Shown piece by piece: positions 36,930 through 47,131 of a stretch of 64,000 nucleotides of DNA. Location: assembly GCA_944472135.2 (NCBI GenBank), contig OX235264.1:86934319-86998318 (forward strand), in the 5' to 3' direction. The stretch is from Trichobilharzia regenti (Eukaryota > Platyhelminthes > Trematoda > Strigeidida > Schistosomatidae). The position numbers and the translations under genes are program-made. How positions within the stretch are numbered: position 1 is the first letter of the stretch; every line of letters starts with the position of its first letter. The notes under the pieces are model-generated. The model did not search any database. It saw only the letters and a list, made by a program, of their open reading frames with translations, and had not been told where the DNA came from.

Positions 36930-37745
36930 TCGTTGTACAGAAGTGTTCTTCGGAACAGTCTGTTAGAGACAGGTGCTCTTGAGATGATCGTTAACATCCA
37001 AAAACATCTCAAGTAGAATGAGGGGATAACAGGTAGTCTTCACTGCTGTCCTCAACCAACAGTGAGGTGAGACAGGGCTATGTGATCACGTTACTCCTCT
37101 TTGATTTTGCCATCTATGACATTCTGGGGACAGCTCTAATGGAGGTGTGATGATGTAGATCTACAGCCTCGAATATCACACTTTGACCTTTAGTATGCAG
37201 ACGATATCGTCTTACTATGCGGCAACATACATGCTAGCTGAGTTGCACTTAATCAACGTATGACTAGTGTATGTAAGTGTAGTATGTGCTTCACACAATT
37301 TAAGTAAAATTATTGCTGCAGGATTGGCAGGAGCCTTTACCTGTAGTCAGGCTTGCTAGTTGTTTGAGTGCCAGTGAAGGTGTGAAAGTTGAAATCTCTA
37401 ATCATATAGCACATACTCGAGCGACGTACGCTAACCTGGACTACCTCTGGTGCTGTCGCGACGTTTGACTGGTCGTCAGAAGTTGGGTTTACAATGCTAC
37501 TGGGCCTGCAGTCTTGCTCTATACCTGTGAAACCTAGTCTCTCCAAGCTACTGATGTGCAGCTACTCTACGTATATGATTATCGCTGCCTTCATTAAACT
37601 GCTTATGCCAAGTGGAATCATCATGTACCTTTGATTCGACCGCGTCTGCTTGAACATGATGGAGATCATCTTTCAACAGGTGATGCTTGGATACCATATT
37701 TGTTGGCTTGGGCATACGAGTGTCATTCCAGCGGCTCTCATGCCG
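36930..37745 (+). mobile_element. Decayed LINE of a third RTE-like family
   Basis: The plus-strand translation in shifting frames gives VRQGYVITLLLFDFAIYDIL, YADDIVLLCG (RT catalytic box, near 37,195-37,225), a VLLYTCETSSLQATDVQLLY block and YDYRCLH. These follow the usual order palm, thumb, 'CETW' block and 'HRCLR' block. It has many stops and a 5' truncation, and differs from both other LINE families in the linker sequence. Confidence 0.7.
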
Positions 37746-38636
37746 CTAATTATTTGGCAGTCCTTGTGCTGGATGGAAAACGTGGAGAAGTAGTCAACCC
37801 ATGATGTTGTGTTAGGTTAGCATTTGTCTGTACATTAAGACTCTCTGGATTGGGGCTGAGAGTCATATGACATGGCTGACAATCAAAAACAATGAAAAAT
37901 ATGCTGCCATTTTCTGCTTCAAGTGCTCTTGATAAGTAAGCTTTCTCGTTTTCATGATGCTCTCTTTGAATACTTTCGTTTCTTTTCCTCATATCGCTTT
38001 TGGTGTGGTACATCGTTTGACAACTATAGTGTACGAAGTTTGTATTGAGATGAATACATAGATATACCAAGATAAAAAAACAATAGTAACTCTAGAAATG
38101 CACAAAGGGAGATCACGAGGCTCAAATCGACAGTGAGTGATCTCGTAAATTTGCGCCAAAGCTTGGTTTGACGACCTCGATAACTTCTGAATAACTATAC
38201 TGCCTAGCCTAACAAGATAAGTGAGTTTAGATAGTAAAGCGCAGAGTACAACACGTGTTCTGACCACAATAATTGATAGGGCTCCGCGAATTATTGTTTA
38301 TTTAATGCACATTTAAACAGACTTGTGAATATGCCAGTAATCAAATACATGAAGCTGGAGCTAAAAAGGGGATTTCGCCCTCTGTAACTGTACAAACTTA
38401 TAGCAAGTTAAGTAGAATCGGTACAATTGGAAATTAGTGACCAATATAAATATCAGACAATACTAATGTAATACACAAACAGTTAACTAGACATTTTTAG
38501 ACTTCATAATAAGCTTGCACTTTAAAGTGGAAAAACACCCAAACCATAATCACGCCTAGGGAAATTAAGCAATATTAACAAAGAAATAAGTATATGAATC
38601 TCCTAAGATGAGGAATATTAACATGAACACACTCAC
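37746..38636. other. Non-coding stretch; two unclassified minus-strand open frames
   Basis: Minus frames at 37,750-38,070 and 37,989-38,267 are open for about 100 residues each. One holds a polar block RKRNESIQREHHENEKAYLS. No family is recognised and no splice or start context supports them. Confidence 0.3.
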
Positions 38637-38711
38637 CTTTCGTTTGAACTGATTGTTTTCACTGAATTCATGATCGTTTGCTCTACGCCTTACTGTTTTA
38701 GTTCCATCCAT
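38637..38711 (-). CDS. First coding exon of the unrecognised Asn-rich host gene (exon 1 of the model)
   Basis: The minus-strand ATG at 38,711 is preceded directly in frame by TAA, so this is a true start and not an internal segment. It encodes 25 residues beginning MDGTKTVRRRANDHEFSENN and ends with a GTGAGT donor in phase 0. Downstream exons at 35.9 kb and 34.1 kb have matching phases. The N terminus is basic and has no signal peptide, so a cytoplasmic or nuclear protein is likely. The left arm of the large inverted repeat lies about 1.2 kb upstream of this start. Confidence 0.6.
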
Positions 38712-39029
38712 TTATTTTTGATTTATTACCAGAAACAAGAGTACATAACAAGCTGAAAAATAAAATTTTACGAGAAAAAGTAGTGAGTAATTTGAAATGT
38801 TTACTACATGGAATAACCTGTTAAGTAAATGAAAACGTCAAAGGTAAAACTAACTGGGGAAAAAATGTCTAGAGATGACAGAATATAGAAACCTAGATGG
38901 TGTAGGCAACCGTAAGATCAATTAGCGATTGATAACCGTTATTGGCGAAGTTGAAGTATCATAGCCACAGCCAGGGCCTTTCAAGGTTGACCCCGAAGGA
39001 TAAATCGGAATCTATGACACCTGACTTCC

Positions 39030-39412
39030 CAAAGGATTAGTTGGAACAATACGAAGTAGAAGTGTTGCAACATTAATTCCAATCATTCATCGTTTCGTAT
39101 TGTCAAGAAAAACCATACATAGTGATAAATGGAGGGGATATAACCAGCTGTCATCTTTGGGCTATATTCATTATCGTGCCAACCATTCTTCCGACCTCGT
39201 GGATCCAGTCACGGGCACGCATACTAACCCTATCAAAGGATTCTGAGAAGATTGAGGGAAAGAATCGGGCATGTCAATGGACCGCAAAATAACGTGGTTT
39301 TTAGCCACACCGATGAATACTTGTATCAGGTATGGTATGGTTTCTCTGCTGATCATCTTTGGAGAAACTGGGAGCAGTTTTATAAATATATTCGAGACCG
39401 TTATCCAGCTTG
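39030..39412 (+). mobile_element. Merlin-type (IS1016-like) transposase remnant
   Basis: The plus-strand frame reads ATLIPIIHRFVLSRKTIHSD, then KWRGYNQLSSLGYIHYRANH and VDPVTGTHTNPIKGF. After a stop and shift it continues with SHTDEYLYQVWYGFSADHLW and FYKYIRDRYPA. This order is characteristic of Merlin DDE transposases: HSD(E/K)W(R)GY with the second acidic residue, NH...VDPVTG.HT, then Y..E..W. The third catalytic residue, normally E in the 'HTq.IEg.W' region, is replaced by K (NPIKGF). Terminal inverted repeats were not identified. Confidence 0.78.
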
Positions 39413-41505
39413 ATAACATCTTTTGACGTTTTTAATGCATTTTTAAAACGATTTTAACGGCTTTTAGCATCTGAATTCTGATTGGTTGTTCAACAGGACT
39501 TTAGTTTGGTTATGACAGTTTACCTTTGTCCAGATATTAGTGCATAACAGACCTTCTATTTAAATTATAGGAAGGAGGAACTAATAGGTAAGATCAAAAC
39601 ATTATCATACGGTTGTCACACAAAAGTAAAAGTCAGCAAAAGTCGGAGGAGTTAACGGTTTTCTCATGACTGAATTTTAAAAGAAAACAATACGGGTTTT
39701 CATTATTTGAGTTTAGTTAGCTAAATGAATGAAGTTGAAACCTAATACTAAACGACAGACATGTGGATTGTTATTATCGTTAAATGACTAATTAAACCAT
39801 GAAATCCTACATCCAACAACATTTGTGCGATTCAGATATACTGAGTGAGGGTAGAAGGCTTGGAGACTATGTTAATCTTTTTCTAGTAAGTTTCTGTAGT
39901 TGTTCAAATCCTTCTTGAATGAATCAGTAAGGTTGCAGTTATCACATCTTCTAGGAGTCCGTTTCAAGAGTTTATGACTCGGTGCGAGAACCAGCACTCC
40001 ACAGCAATGTGATTTCTTCTTGGTTTTGGAACTCTCCTGCCATGTTCTAAGGTGTCCCGACCATGCCTTACAGCTCACCCCGAAAAAAAGATAACATAAC
40101 AATTTCGCTTTATTCCAGAAACAGTACTAGATGAAATAAAAACCATGAGAAAATTCCGTGATTAATCACGAAATCCCCATAAAGAATTATTTCGAATTTA
40201 CACTGCATTGTCACGGGAATCGAATCACTTTCAGCCTTATATATGATTTTTTACGCCTAATGACAACAAATTTGTAGTGTCACTGATATGAATAAATCAC
40301 CCAGCGCTTCTCGTGCAAACCTATCGGAACCAACTTATATCAGATAATAAACGGCATTACTGACTCCATAACATAAGCTTTAGGTTATTTTTTCACCATT
40401 TCCTCCATTTACTTAAGTTGTGAAATGATGCAGCTTGTACAAGGCGTCGTTTCGGGAAACAGGCACTCAACTGACATCTAATTTGTGAATATTTTGAAAG
40501 CATGTGATTTAAAAAGCATAAGCCTCATGAGTTTAAGTAAATTCTTAATGAAAATACACCATACAAAAATTTACAAACCGAAGTACCGCTATCGTAACGC
40601 ATATGTTAAACATGGCGCTTACGCAGGCACCACAAATTTTCATATTTATTTTATAAACTTATTTGATTTTCGAATTTGTCACAAGGCTTAAATAAAGTGA
40701 TGAGGGTTGGCCACAGACACTTATTCGTTAGATTATGCACCTCAATAGGCAAGAACTTGTCATTGGTTTTGTTGTTGGGAAATAATTATAGTTGATGTTC
40801 ACATGCATTTCCAATTCTCAAACCAGTATTTTAGAAAAACAGTAGGTCTTAAAAATAATTTTTCAATTTATGGGGATCAATCTGAATGCAAGCCACTTAC
40901 CATCTAGGACATACAAGAAAAGTTATTTACTGGGTTTCACAGACAATGATTGAATTGGAATCTTTTCAAGCGGCCTTCAGCTATTGGAAAATACGGGTTG
41001 GAATTCCATATTCTGCAAAGTATTGGACAGTTTGCTTTAGGATGTCCTCACTAACTTGTATTCTGACATCCTAGGGAAAATTTTATTCCAAACTCTAGAG
41101 GAAGAGTCTGAAAGAATATGGAACCTTGGAACAATGGTTTCTCATTTTATTCAGATAAATTATCAACCTGTTGTACTATTCATCATACGCCTTCATGTGG
41201 CTTTCCGAATAACCACTAATTTACTCATTCAGAAAATAACATGAAATAAAAAATTGTACTTTTCTGTTCAAGTTGGTGAACCTTTTGGGCTTCCTAAGCT
41301 ACAAAATTGTGCGCTCATTCTAACCCGATAACGCATTACATAGTTCCGAATCCGAATTCCACTACCAACAGGAACCTGAAACTTTTACAAAAATATTTCA
41401 GAATCACTTTCATATATGACGAGTCATTTCAGAGGTTTTGATGTTTGATGTGAAAAAGATGTATCTATTAAGCAGTAACTTGTCGAAGCCCCAACAGTAT
41501 GTGAC

Positions 41506-41815
41506 TGTTAATGTAGCTGAAGATCGAACGATCAATTCATGGCTGTTTGCTCAAACACAACTCCATATTTTTCGCCGGAGTCATCGATACTTCAGCCATC
41601 TTTCAATCGTTTGCTGTTCGTTGGAAGATGGAGAAAAACTATCAGAAACTTTGTATACAATAACCTTATAGTTGGTTCTATATTGGTGCAAGAATAAATG
41701 ATTCCTGAGTTACTAGTCTGTGTTCTGTTTTCTCGCGTTGCTGTGTGAACGTAGTTCCTGAAAGTCTTCTAAGGACACTTTGAGGTCCAGTGTAGTTAGA
41801 CTTGGACATTTGACA
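41506..41815 (+). repeat. BEL/Pao long terminal repeat (left arm)
   Basis: It starts TGTTAATGTAGCTGAAG, contains the conserved block CGATCAATTCATGG and TGTTTGCTCAAACACAACTC, and precedes the gag frame by about 125 bp. Related LTRs lie at 47.1 (inverted), 50.3 and 52.1 kb (inverted). The exact 3' border is uncertain by about 10 bp. Confidence 0.75.
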
Positions 41816-41941
41816 GTTTCTGATAATTCTCCTGGAATTATTTGTCTTATTTGCTGTCAATTCGTCTTTCCTCGAGTCTACATGTCATCTTTGGTTAAGT
41901 GTTATTTGGAACTTTTCTGGAAATTTTGGTCAGGATCAACA

Positions 41942-42817
41942 ATGCCTGGCTCAAAGAAAGGACAAAGGGTTTTGGAAGCAGACAGGAAGGTAAGTAATGA
42001 TGAGTTCCCTGTTATATGTAATGATGTGTGTGATGCTGAGCATGATAAGATTTATGACCATGTTTCGCCGTTTAGTGATATTAGAAGTTTTAAGATTCCT
42101 GAGTTCCAACCTTGGTACATTGATGGAAACCCAGCCGACTACCCACAGTTTATCAAGGAGTTTGGGGTCATGCTGAGTGGGTTTGCAATAAATGACGAAA
42201 TAAAGTTAATGTATTTGTTGCGGTATGGCATTGGTGTTGCCGTAAGAGACGTAGAGTGCTGCAAGTTTGTGCCTCTGATCGAAGGATATAAAGAGGCCAT
42301 GAGGATAATACGTCAAAGGTTTTAAAACCACTTACGATACACGTAGTATTTTTGATACCGTGAAAGGTAATGGATCACAGTTGAACGAAAAATCAGAGAA
42401 ACTTGCACAGTTCTTGGACAGTTTAATGTTATATAGAAATACCCTTGTGTCTCATAATGGCAAAGATGAATTGAATTCAAATTCCGTGCCTGATACTGTT
42501 GCCAAGAGTTTACCTGTTCATCTGCAAAGAAAGTTCATAAAGATCTGCTCCCGCCTTGGGGAGGAGGGATTAGATCCCGGGTTGTATGATATTGTGAGGC
42601 TGGGGAAAACTTTGAGAGAATTTGCTAGTACAATGCATCCCACTACTGAAATAAGGAAATTAGAGAGCGAAACGCAATCATTTATGACGAAAGGGTCCCA
42701 GAGCGGTGGATATCGAGAAAGCTTTATGGTGTCTAGTAATCCATGCAAAGCTAATGAGTATGACAGCTTTCATGGGACGTCCACAACAGATAGGTTACAA
42801 GCTGCGAGACAAACACG
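41942..42817 (+). pseudogene. BEL/Pao gag, N-terminal part, frameshifted and interrupted (left arm)
   Basis: From ATG at 41,942 (MPGSKKGQRVLEADRK) the frame runs through SFKIPEFQPWYIDGNPADYP and QFIKEFGVMLSG. This is the DUF1759-type gag core of BEL/Pao elements (P.F.G.P.(D/E)(Y/W)..F...F). It breaks after RQRF near 42,322: one extra T in GGTTTTAAAACC shifts the frame, and the protein resumes as VKGNGSQLNEKSEKLAQFLD to about 42,817. There it is cut by the Gypsy-containing insertion and picks up again at 45,992. Gag would package element RNA; this copy cannot make it. The same frameshift is present in the right arm. Confidence 0.82.
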
Positions 42818-43174
42818 GTTTTTATTATTTATTTTATTTCTGGAACAGAAACCGGCCATTTTTACAGGCATGAACATATGTACATTTATTAAAACTTATA
42901 GAATATATAATAAGATTTGTTAATTTAGAAATAAGTTGAATACTGGTAAATGTGAGAGAAACATTTAAAGTGAAGTGTACAGATAAGGAAATAGATACAG
43001 CGTCAAATCTAAACTGTGACTGAAAAAATACATGTCAATTTCCCACGGGAATAATAAATGATTGCGTTAGTTGAGGAAGGTAAGTAGCATTTCTGTACAG
43101 GTGCTGACGTGATACATAAGAGATGCAGAATAAACAAAAATGACCAGCAAATGATTCATAAAGTGTTTCAAAGT
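42818..43174 (-). other. Unclassified 357-bp segment with A-rich end between BEL gag and Gypsy integrase
   Basis: On the minus strand it follows the integrase stop codon and ends in CAGAAATAAAATAAATAAT then AAAAA, directly against the BEL gag break point. No LTR matching the one at 45.0-45.3 kb is present. The A-rich end with AATAAA motifs resembles a polyadenylated retroposon end. Confidence 0.5.
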
Positions 43175-44488
43175 CTATAAAACCGCTAGGGACAATTCAT
43201 TTGGTGCGGAAGGATTTGGCGTCGTACGATAATGCAGCAAGAATCTATCCAAAATTTCTTCTGTTGTTCCCTCCCCCTTCGCTTTTGCATAAGCACGCTT
43301 AAAGGTGTTGACGAAACTTTCAGCCTGTCCATTTGATTGGGGATGATACAGGGGGCTACGAATATGCTGGATGTCAAACAGTTTGCATAAATCTGAGAAC
43401 AGTGATGAGGTGAACTGCGATCCATTATCGGACACCAGAACATCAGGCATACCAAGTTTGTCCTGGAAGACAGAAGCGCGCTTTTGATGCAGGCGTTGCA
43501 AGAGAGACTGATCAGATACATGTCCGGGAACAACGTTATGTGGTGAGGACGAAACATTAGAGCATACTGAATTTAATGGTACATTGAAGATATGGAGCTT
43601 GTCTAACCAGTCAAGACCAAGCAAATTCAAATCATGGTAGTTTGTAACGTAACATACACCATTGAAGTGATGCTCACCAAACTGAACCTGGCAATTTATC
43701 TCACCCACGAGTTTCAGTATATCTCCAGAGGCATTCTTAGCGACATGCTCGGTCGGCAGAATCTGTGGGCACCCAAGTTTGCGCCACGTAGTTCGGGAAA
43801 TTAAGGTGATATCTGATGCCGTATCCAACTGAAGACGAATATGTTTGCCGTTAATACCTAGTGTAATGTACTTACGTTTGCTGGCGAAATCGACTTTGGA
43901 AGTTGTGAAAATGGTCTGTACTCGAGGAGATTGTTTCAGCTTGAAACGACTACTTCTGTTCCTCACCGAAGAATTTTTCTGCGGTGGACAGTAACCCTCT
44001 TTATGTCCAAAACGGTGACAATTACGGCATTTATGTTTCTTGAAAGGACAGAACTTGACAAAATGCCACGAACCACAGTGCCAGCACACTGAAGGAGGTT
44101 TAGCTGAATTCTGAGACTGACGTGCTGTGTGCTTAACGGTGATCGGAGGACTTTTCACTGTGTTAATTGAACCAAATTCAGACGACTGTCGTTTGCACTC
44201 CACCATAGCAGTATCGTGCTTCAAGTTGATTAAGCGTAGGCATTCTGCTGTCACCATTTGTAAAGTCATTTTCGGGTCTTGTTCCACGAGTGACAGAAGT
44301 CGAGTTCTTATGTCAGTATCTTCTGGGTTCTTCAACCCACAAATAAAAATCAAACACTTGAACTGATCTGATGTCATTTCGTGTGGTTTGAACCTTTCAC
44401 ATTCCTTGTTCACTTTGCCAGCGTAAGTGACATAATCATCGGAAGGCATTTTTGTCAACTGAAAACATTGATACCGAATATTAAACAT
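43175..44488 (-). CDS. Gypsy gag-protease fused to partial integrase, RT and RNase H missing (left arm)
   Basis: An uninterrupted 437-codon frame starts MFNIRYQCFQLTKMPSDDYV, the C-terminal half of a Gypsy/Mag-like capsid. Two zinc knuckles follow at about residues 133-168 (CWHCGSWHFVKFC and CRNCHRFGHKEGYC). An aspartic protease comes next, with LQLDTASDITLISRTTW (DTAS active site) and LLGLDWLDK. After ASVFQDKLG, where reverse transcriptase should begin, the frame jumps in register to PDVLVSDNGSQFTSSLFSDL and HPQSNGQAESFVNTFKRAYA, the second Asp and final Glu of the integrase catalytic triad. It ends early at NELSLAVL. RT, RNase H and the first half of integrase, including its first catalytic Asp, are gone. 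The natural gag start is 5' at 44,876 but frame-broken from this segment. It is non-autonomous; that the frame stays open is notable. Confidence 0.85.
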   Translation of the reverse strand: MFNIRYQCFQLTKMPSDDYVTYAGKVNKECERFKPHEMTSDQFKCLIFICGLKNPEDTDIRTRLLSLVEQDPKMTLQMVTAECLRLINLKHDTAMVECKRQSSEFGSINTVKSPPITVKHTARQSQNSAKPPSVCWHCGSWHFVKFCPFKKHKCRNCHRFGHKEGYCPPQKNSSVRNRSSRFKLKQSPRVQTIFTTSKVDFASKRKYITLGINGKHIRLQLDTASDITLISRTTWRKLGCPQILPTEHVAKNASGDILKLVGEINCQVQFGEHHFNGVCYVTNYHDLNLLGLDWLDKLHIFNVPLNSVCSNVSSSPHNVVPGHVSDQSLLQRLHQKRASVFQDKLGMPDVLVSDNGSQFTSSLFSDLCKLFDIQHIRSPLYHPQSNGQAESFVNTFKRAYAKAKGEGTTEEILDRFLLHYRTTPNPSAPNELSLAVL

Positions 44489-44573
44489 GGATGACTGTTC
44501 ACCAAAGATTTGTGATAAAACGGTGACTGTCTCATCGAATGATAACTCACGTGGGTTCTTAGGCAGAATGAAG

Positions 44574-44876
44574 TTAACATATCTGTTTTCTTAGTAACAA
44601 TCGGACTTTGGCAGCATCATCAAACATGTAGCATTCAATACGGAAAACGTCTTCGTAACGATTGAACCATGCATCAAATACGAGACCAGATATTGGGTCG
44701 TAGTTGAACTCACTGATGGAATTTGAGATGCTTTCATATTTGTCTGAATGAGATGTTGATGGAACTTGAATGGACAGCTTCTGAGTGAGAGCTTCGATTA
44801 ATTTTAGTTGAGCTGCTTCATTCTGAACTTGCTGCTGCTGCAAGATAGATTTGAGATCGTCCAGAGAGATAGACAT
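44574..44876 (-). pseudogene. Gypsy gag N-terminus (left element, frame-broken from the rest)
   Basis: The minus-strand ATG at 44,876 begins MSISLDDLKSILQQQQVQNE and continues to FDAWFNRYEDVFRIECYMFD and KVRLLLRK, the usual start of Gypsy/Mag-like gag. It stops at KQIC. The next coding stretch (VNFILPKNPRELSFDETVTV, then GEQSSMFNIRY) is in another frame, so a small indel near 44,575-44,595 separates it from the 437-codon frame. The region lies in the spacer and has no counterpart in the right arm. Confidence 0.75.
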
Positions 44877-44996
44877 TGTAATTGGGTTGTAATTAACACA
44901 GTCAAAAATGTTCTATAGCTGCGCTGAACAGAATAAAACCCGTCGTCGCTTGCTTGTTATAAGTGCAATGAATTAAGGTAAACCCCGTCGCCAATT

Positions 44997-45338
44997 TGTT
45001 ATAACTGTAGGGAATTAGATGAGGACGTTGTCGCCTTGTTCTGTCTGCGCCTGACTAATATGCCTATCTGCTTGTGGTACCTTCCGATTCAGTGAACCAC
45101 GCAAATATCAAAAGACAAAGGCTGGCCTGTGACTGATATTGTAGTACAACAACTATGACAAAGAAAGTCATGGTATTTATACATTTTTACAACAATATAG
45201 ACAGCTAACAGCATTTGAAATAATTGATCGTAATGGACAATATCAAAGTGCGTGGGAAATGATGATATACCATTTATGCGAGATTAGCAGCCGTTGAAAT
45301 AATTGATCAGTAACAAAGTGCGTGGGATCCTACCAACA
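44997..45338 (-). repeat. 5' LTR of the left Gypsy element with promoter and primer-binding region
   Basis: On the minus strand the segment starts TGTTGGTAGGATCCC and ends CAGTTATAACA (TGTT...AACA). It is followed directly by AATTGGCGACGGGG, which resembles the start of a Gypsy primer-binding site. A TATA-like TATAAATACC lies at about 45,173-45,181. The upstream half contains two imperfect copies of CCCACGCACTTTG ... GATCAATTATTTCAA, an internal duplication of about 75 bp. No matching 3' LTR is in the window. Confidence 0.7.
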
Positions 45339-45839
45339 GGTGGTCCCGTTTTTTACCAGAAGAGCTTGCAATATCACGAATAAGTAGAGAATAGCAGCGC
45401 TGTATCAATACCTTCGTTGAAGGCAGTACCTTTGAAAATGGAAGAAGACAGAAGAAAGCCGGCAGAAAGGTGCAGAAGTATATAAAAGTGTTAATAATTC
45501 AAAATATATAACAGACATGGGGTTCATCCTTTTTTATTGTTTTTTTCATGAAATATTATTTCCCCGATATTCTACAGTATTTTCTGAGAACAATTAGTTT
45601 AAGTGAAACACAGGTGATAATTTCACCTACTTACGTAGGTGTAAAAGGAGTTAAACACAAAGTCGGAGTGCGTGAGCTATGCAAAAGAAAAACGAGGGCC
45701 TAGTAATATCTGTTTTTCTGAAGAATACAGTTCGGTGTCCTTCTGAAGTAGCGGACTCATACCATTTACTTTCATTCGGGAGTTTGCATTTAAACTTCGG
45801 GTATAGGCAATTTTCAACATCTATTTAGTTTTTATTATT

Positions 45840-45991
45840 ATTTTTATTTATACTTTTTTATTTATTCTCATTTTGCAGAAGCCATTCGAACTCAGGAGCC
45901 CTAGCAATTGAGTGCTGTCCCACAGATAAGGGTGGCTCTCATATTTCCCCACCATCATATCCGCTGACTAGCAATCAACACTCTCCCACCT
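45840..45991 (-). repeat. Short retroposon-like repeat, family C, copy 1
   Basis: On the minus strand it runs from GATATGATGGTGGGGAAATA through GAGAGCCACCCTTATCTGTG and a B-box-like GAGTTCGAATGGC to an A-rich tail near 45,840. Related ends lie at 47,070-47,131 (ATATGGTGGTGGTCACCA) and 48,535-48,677 (ATATGGTAGTGGTCACAAA). It abuts the resumed BEL gag exactly. Confidence 0.5.
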
Positions 45992-46128
45992 TGTGTTTTG
46001 TACGTTTGCGAGAAGTGCACACAAAGGCGAACTGTGAAAGAGTGAGCAAGTTTAGTGATAAGGTAAATGTGAAACCAGCGTCATCAAGGGCAGACTCCGA
46101 ATGGTGTGACGATAATAAAACTAATAAT
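45992..46128 (+). pseudogene. BEL/Pao gag, continuation after the insertion
   Basis: It begins TTGTGTTTTGTACGTTTGCG. Translated it gives LCFVRLREVHTKANCERVSK, matching residues of the second BEL gag directly after its RQAR. The gag cut at 42,817 therefore resumes here after 3,174 bp of inserted DNA. The zinc-knuckle-like motif has Arg where the second Cys is expected. Confidence 0.75.
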
Positions 46129-46139
46129 GTATATTATTC

Positions 46140-47131
46140 ATATAAACATAAATTTACATGAAAATTCATGCCATTTTACAGGCGCGATGAACTATGATAT
46201 GATCTCAAATCGTAGATTGTCTGCAAGTTAGTAATGTTTCAACAGCTAAATATTTGATATGTATATATATAAATGCACTCATTGTCTGAACCAGGCCGTA
46301 TAGTTATTGAGTTGTACAGTTGTCCTCAAGGTTGGGCGGGAAAACCGACCTCGCTTCGTTTTCAACCCGTGGTCGTAGGCATACGATAACCAACCAATAT
46401 TGAGGTAAGTACAAAGTTTACATGGGATTGAAAGCTGTCTCAGAAAAGTATGAGTGCTGAGATGAATCATTAAAGTGTAATGAAATAAGTAAGTGCAATG
46501 TATCATTAATAAATGCATTCGTATAGGAAATACAATGGGAAATTAATTAATCCCTATGCTGAAAACGTTCATTTCCAATGTAAAATGCTACCAATATAGG
46601 TCTTACTACCATGATGTCCACTTTTGGCTTTAAAACAATTATTCATCAGCCGGTTGTTTTTATTTCATAACTTCTTGTCTATTTGGTGCACAACTGTAAC
46701 CTACAGAGAATAGGAATAGAATAAGTCGAATCAAATTCATAAAGAGCTATAAAATGTTAGGTGTAATGGAATATAATGAGGACCAAGTAAAGACGTTATT
46801 AGAAAACGAATGAGATAAGATAATGTGAAGTGGTATTAAAAGATCTGACAATGGATAGCAAGTTAATTTATTAGATGCCCATAAATCTGTGCAGAGCCCA
46901 CGTGGTCGCATTTCAACAATGGGCTGAGCGAATGGTATATGTTTAAAGGCAGAAGCATGATCTGTGTAGGCGTTCATTATTATCCTTTTCCAAGATAAAG
47001 ATCTAAGCCCTCATAAAAATCAGAAAAATCTCAAGCCGTCAAATTGGATATTGCTGTTCCTGCAGGATGGGGTGATTCACCTTGGTGACCACCACCATAT
47101 CTACTGATCAGCTAGCGCCACCCCCCCAACT
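46140..47131. repeat. Unclassified ~1-kb dispersed repeat, copy 1
   Basis: Blocks such as CATGCCATTTTACAGGCGCG, the 'ggttgggcg' region and GCAAGTTAATTTATTAGATG recur in the same order, but diverged, in 47,500-48,677. Both units end in the family C short-repeat sequence. No protein is recognised. Confidence 0.45.

Larger units (their letters stand above)
39944..44506 (+). repeat. Left arm of a 4.56-kb inverted repeat
   Basis: Position x in this arm pairs with 98,669 - x in the right arm (98,670 - x beyond the single 1-bp gap). The outer end is at CTCCTAGAAGATGT (minus), after which the flanks diverge. The inner end is at TTTGGTGAACAG. The arm holds about 1.56 kb of unclassified DNA (39,944-41,505; only short open frames), a BEL LTR and gag, and an antiparallel Gypsy fragment. 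Both the Gypsy element and the interrupted BEL gag continue past the inner end into the spacer, marking this arm as the parental copy. Confidence 0.93.

Noticed and set aside
40485..41244. Several 60-70-residue frames in the outer part of the left arm (and mirrored in the right arm)
   Set aside because: Short, no motifs, no start or splice context. They are conserved only because the arms are copies.
42818..45338. The RT-less Gypsy as a retrocopy of a spliced mRNA
   Set aside because: The A-rich end fits, but a full 5' LTR including the part upstream of the TATA-like box is present, which an mRNA copy would lack.
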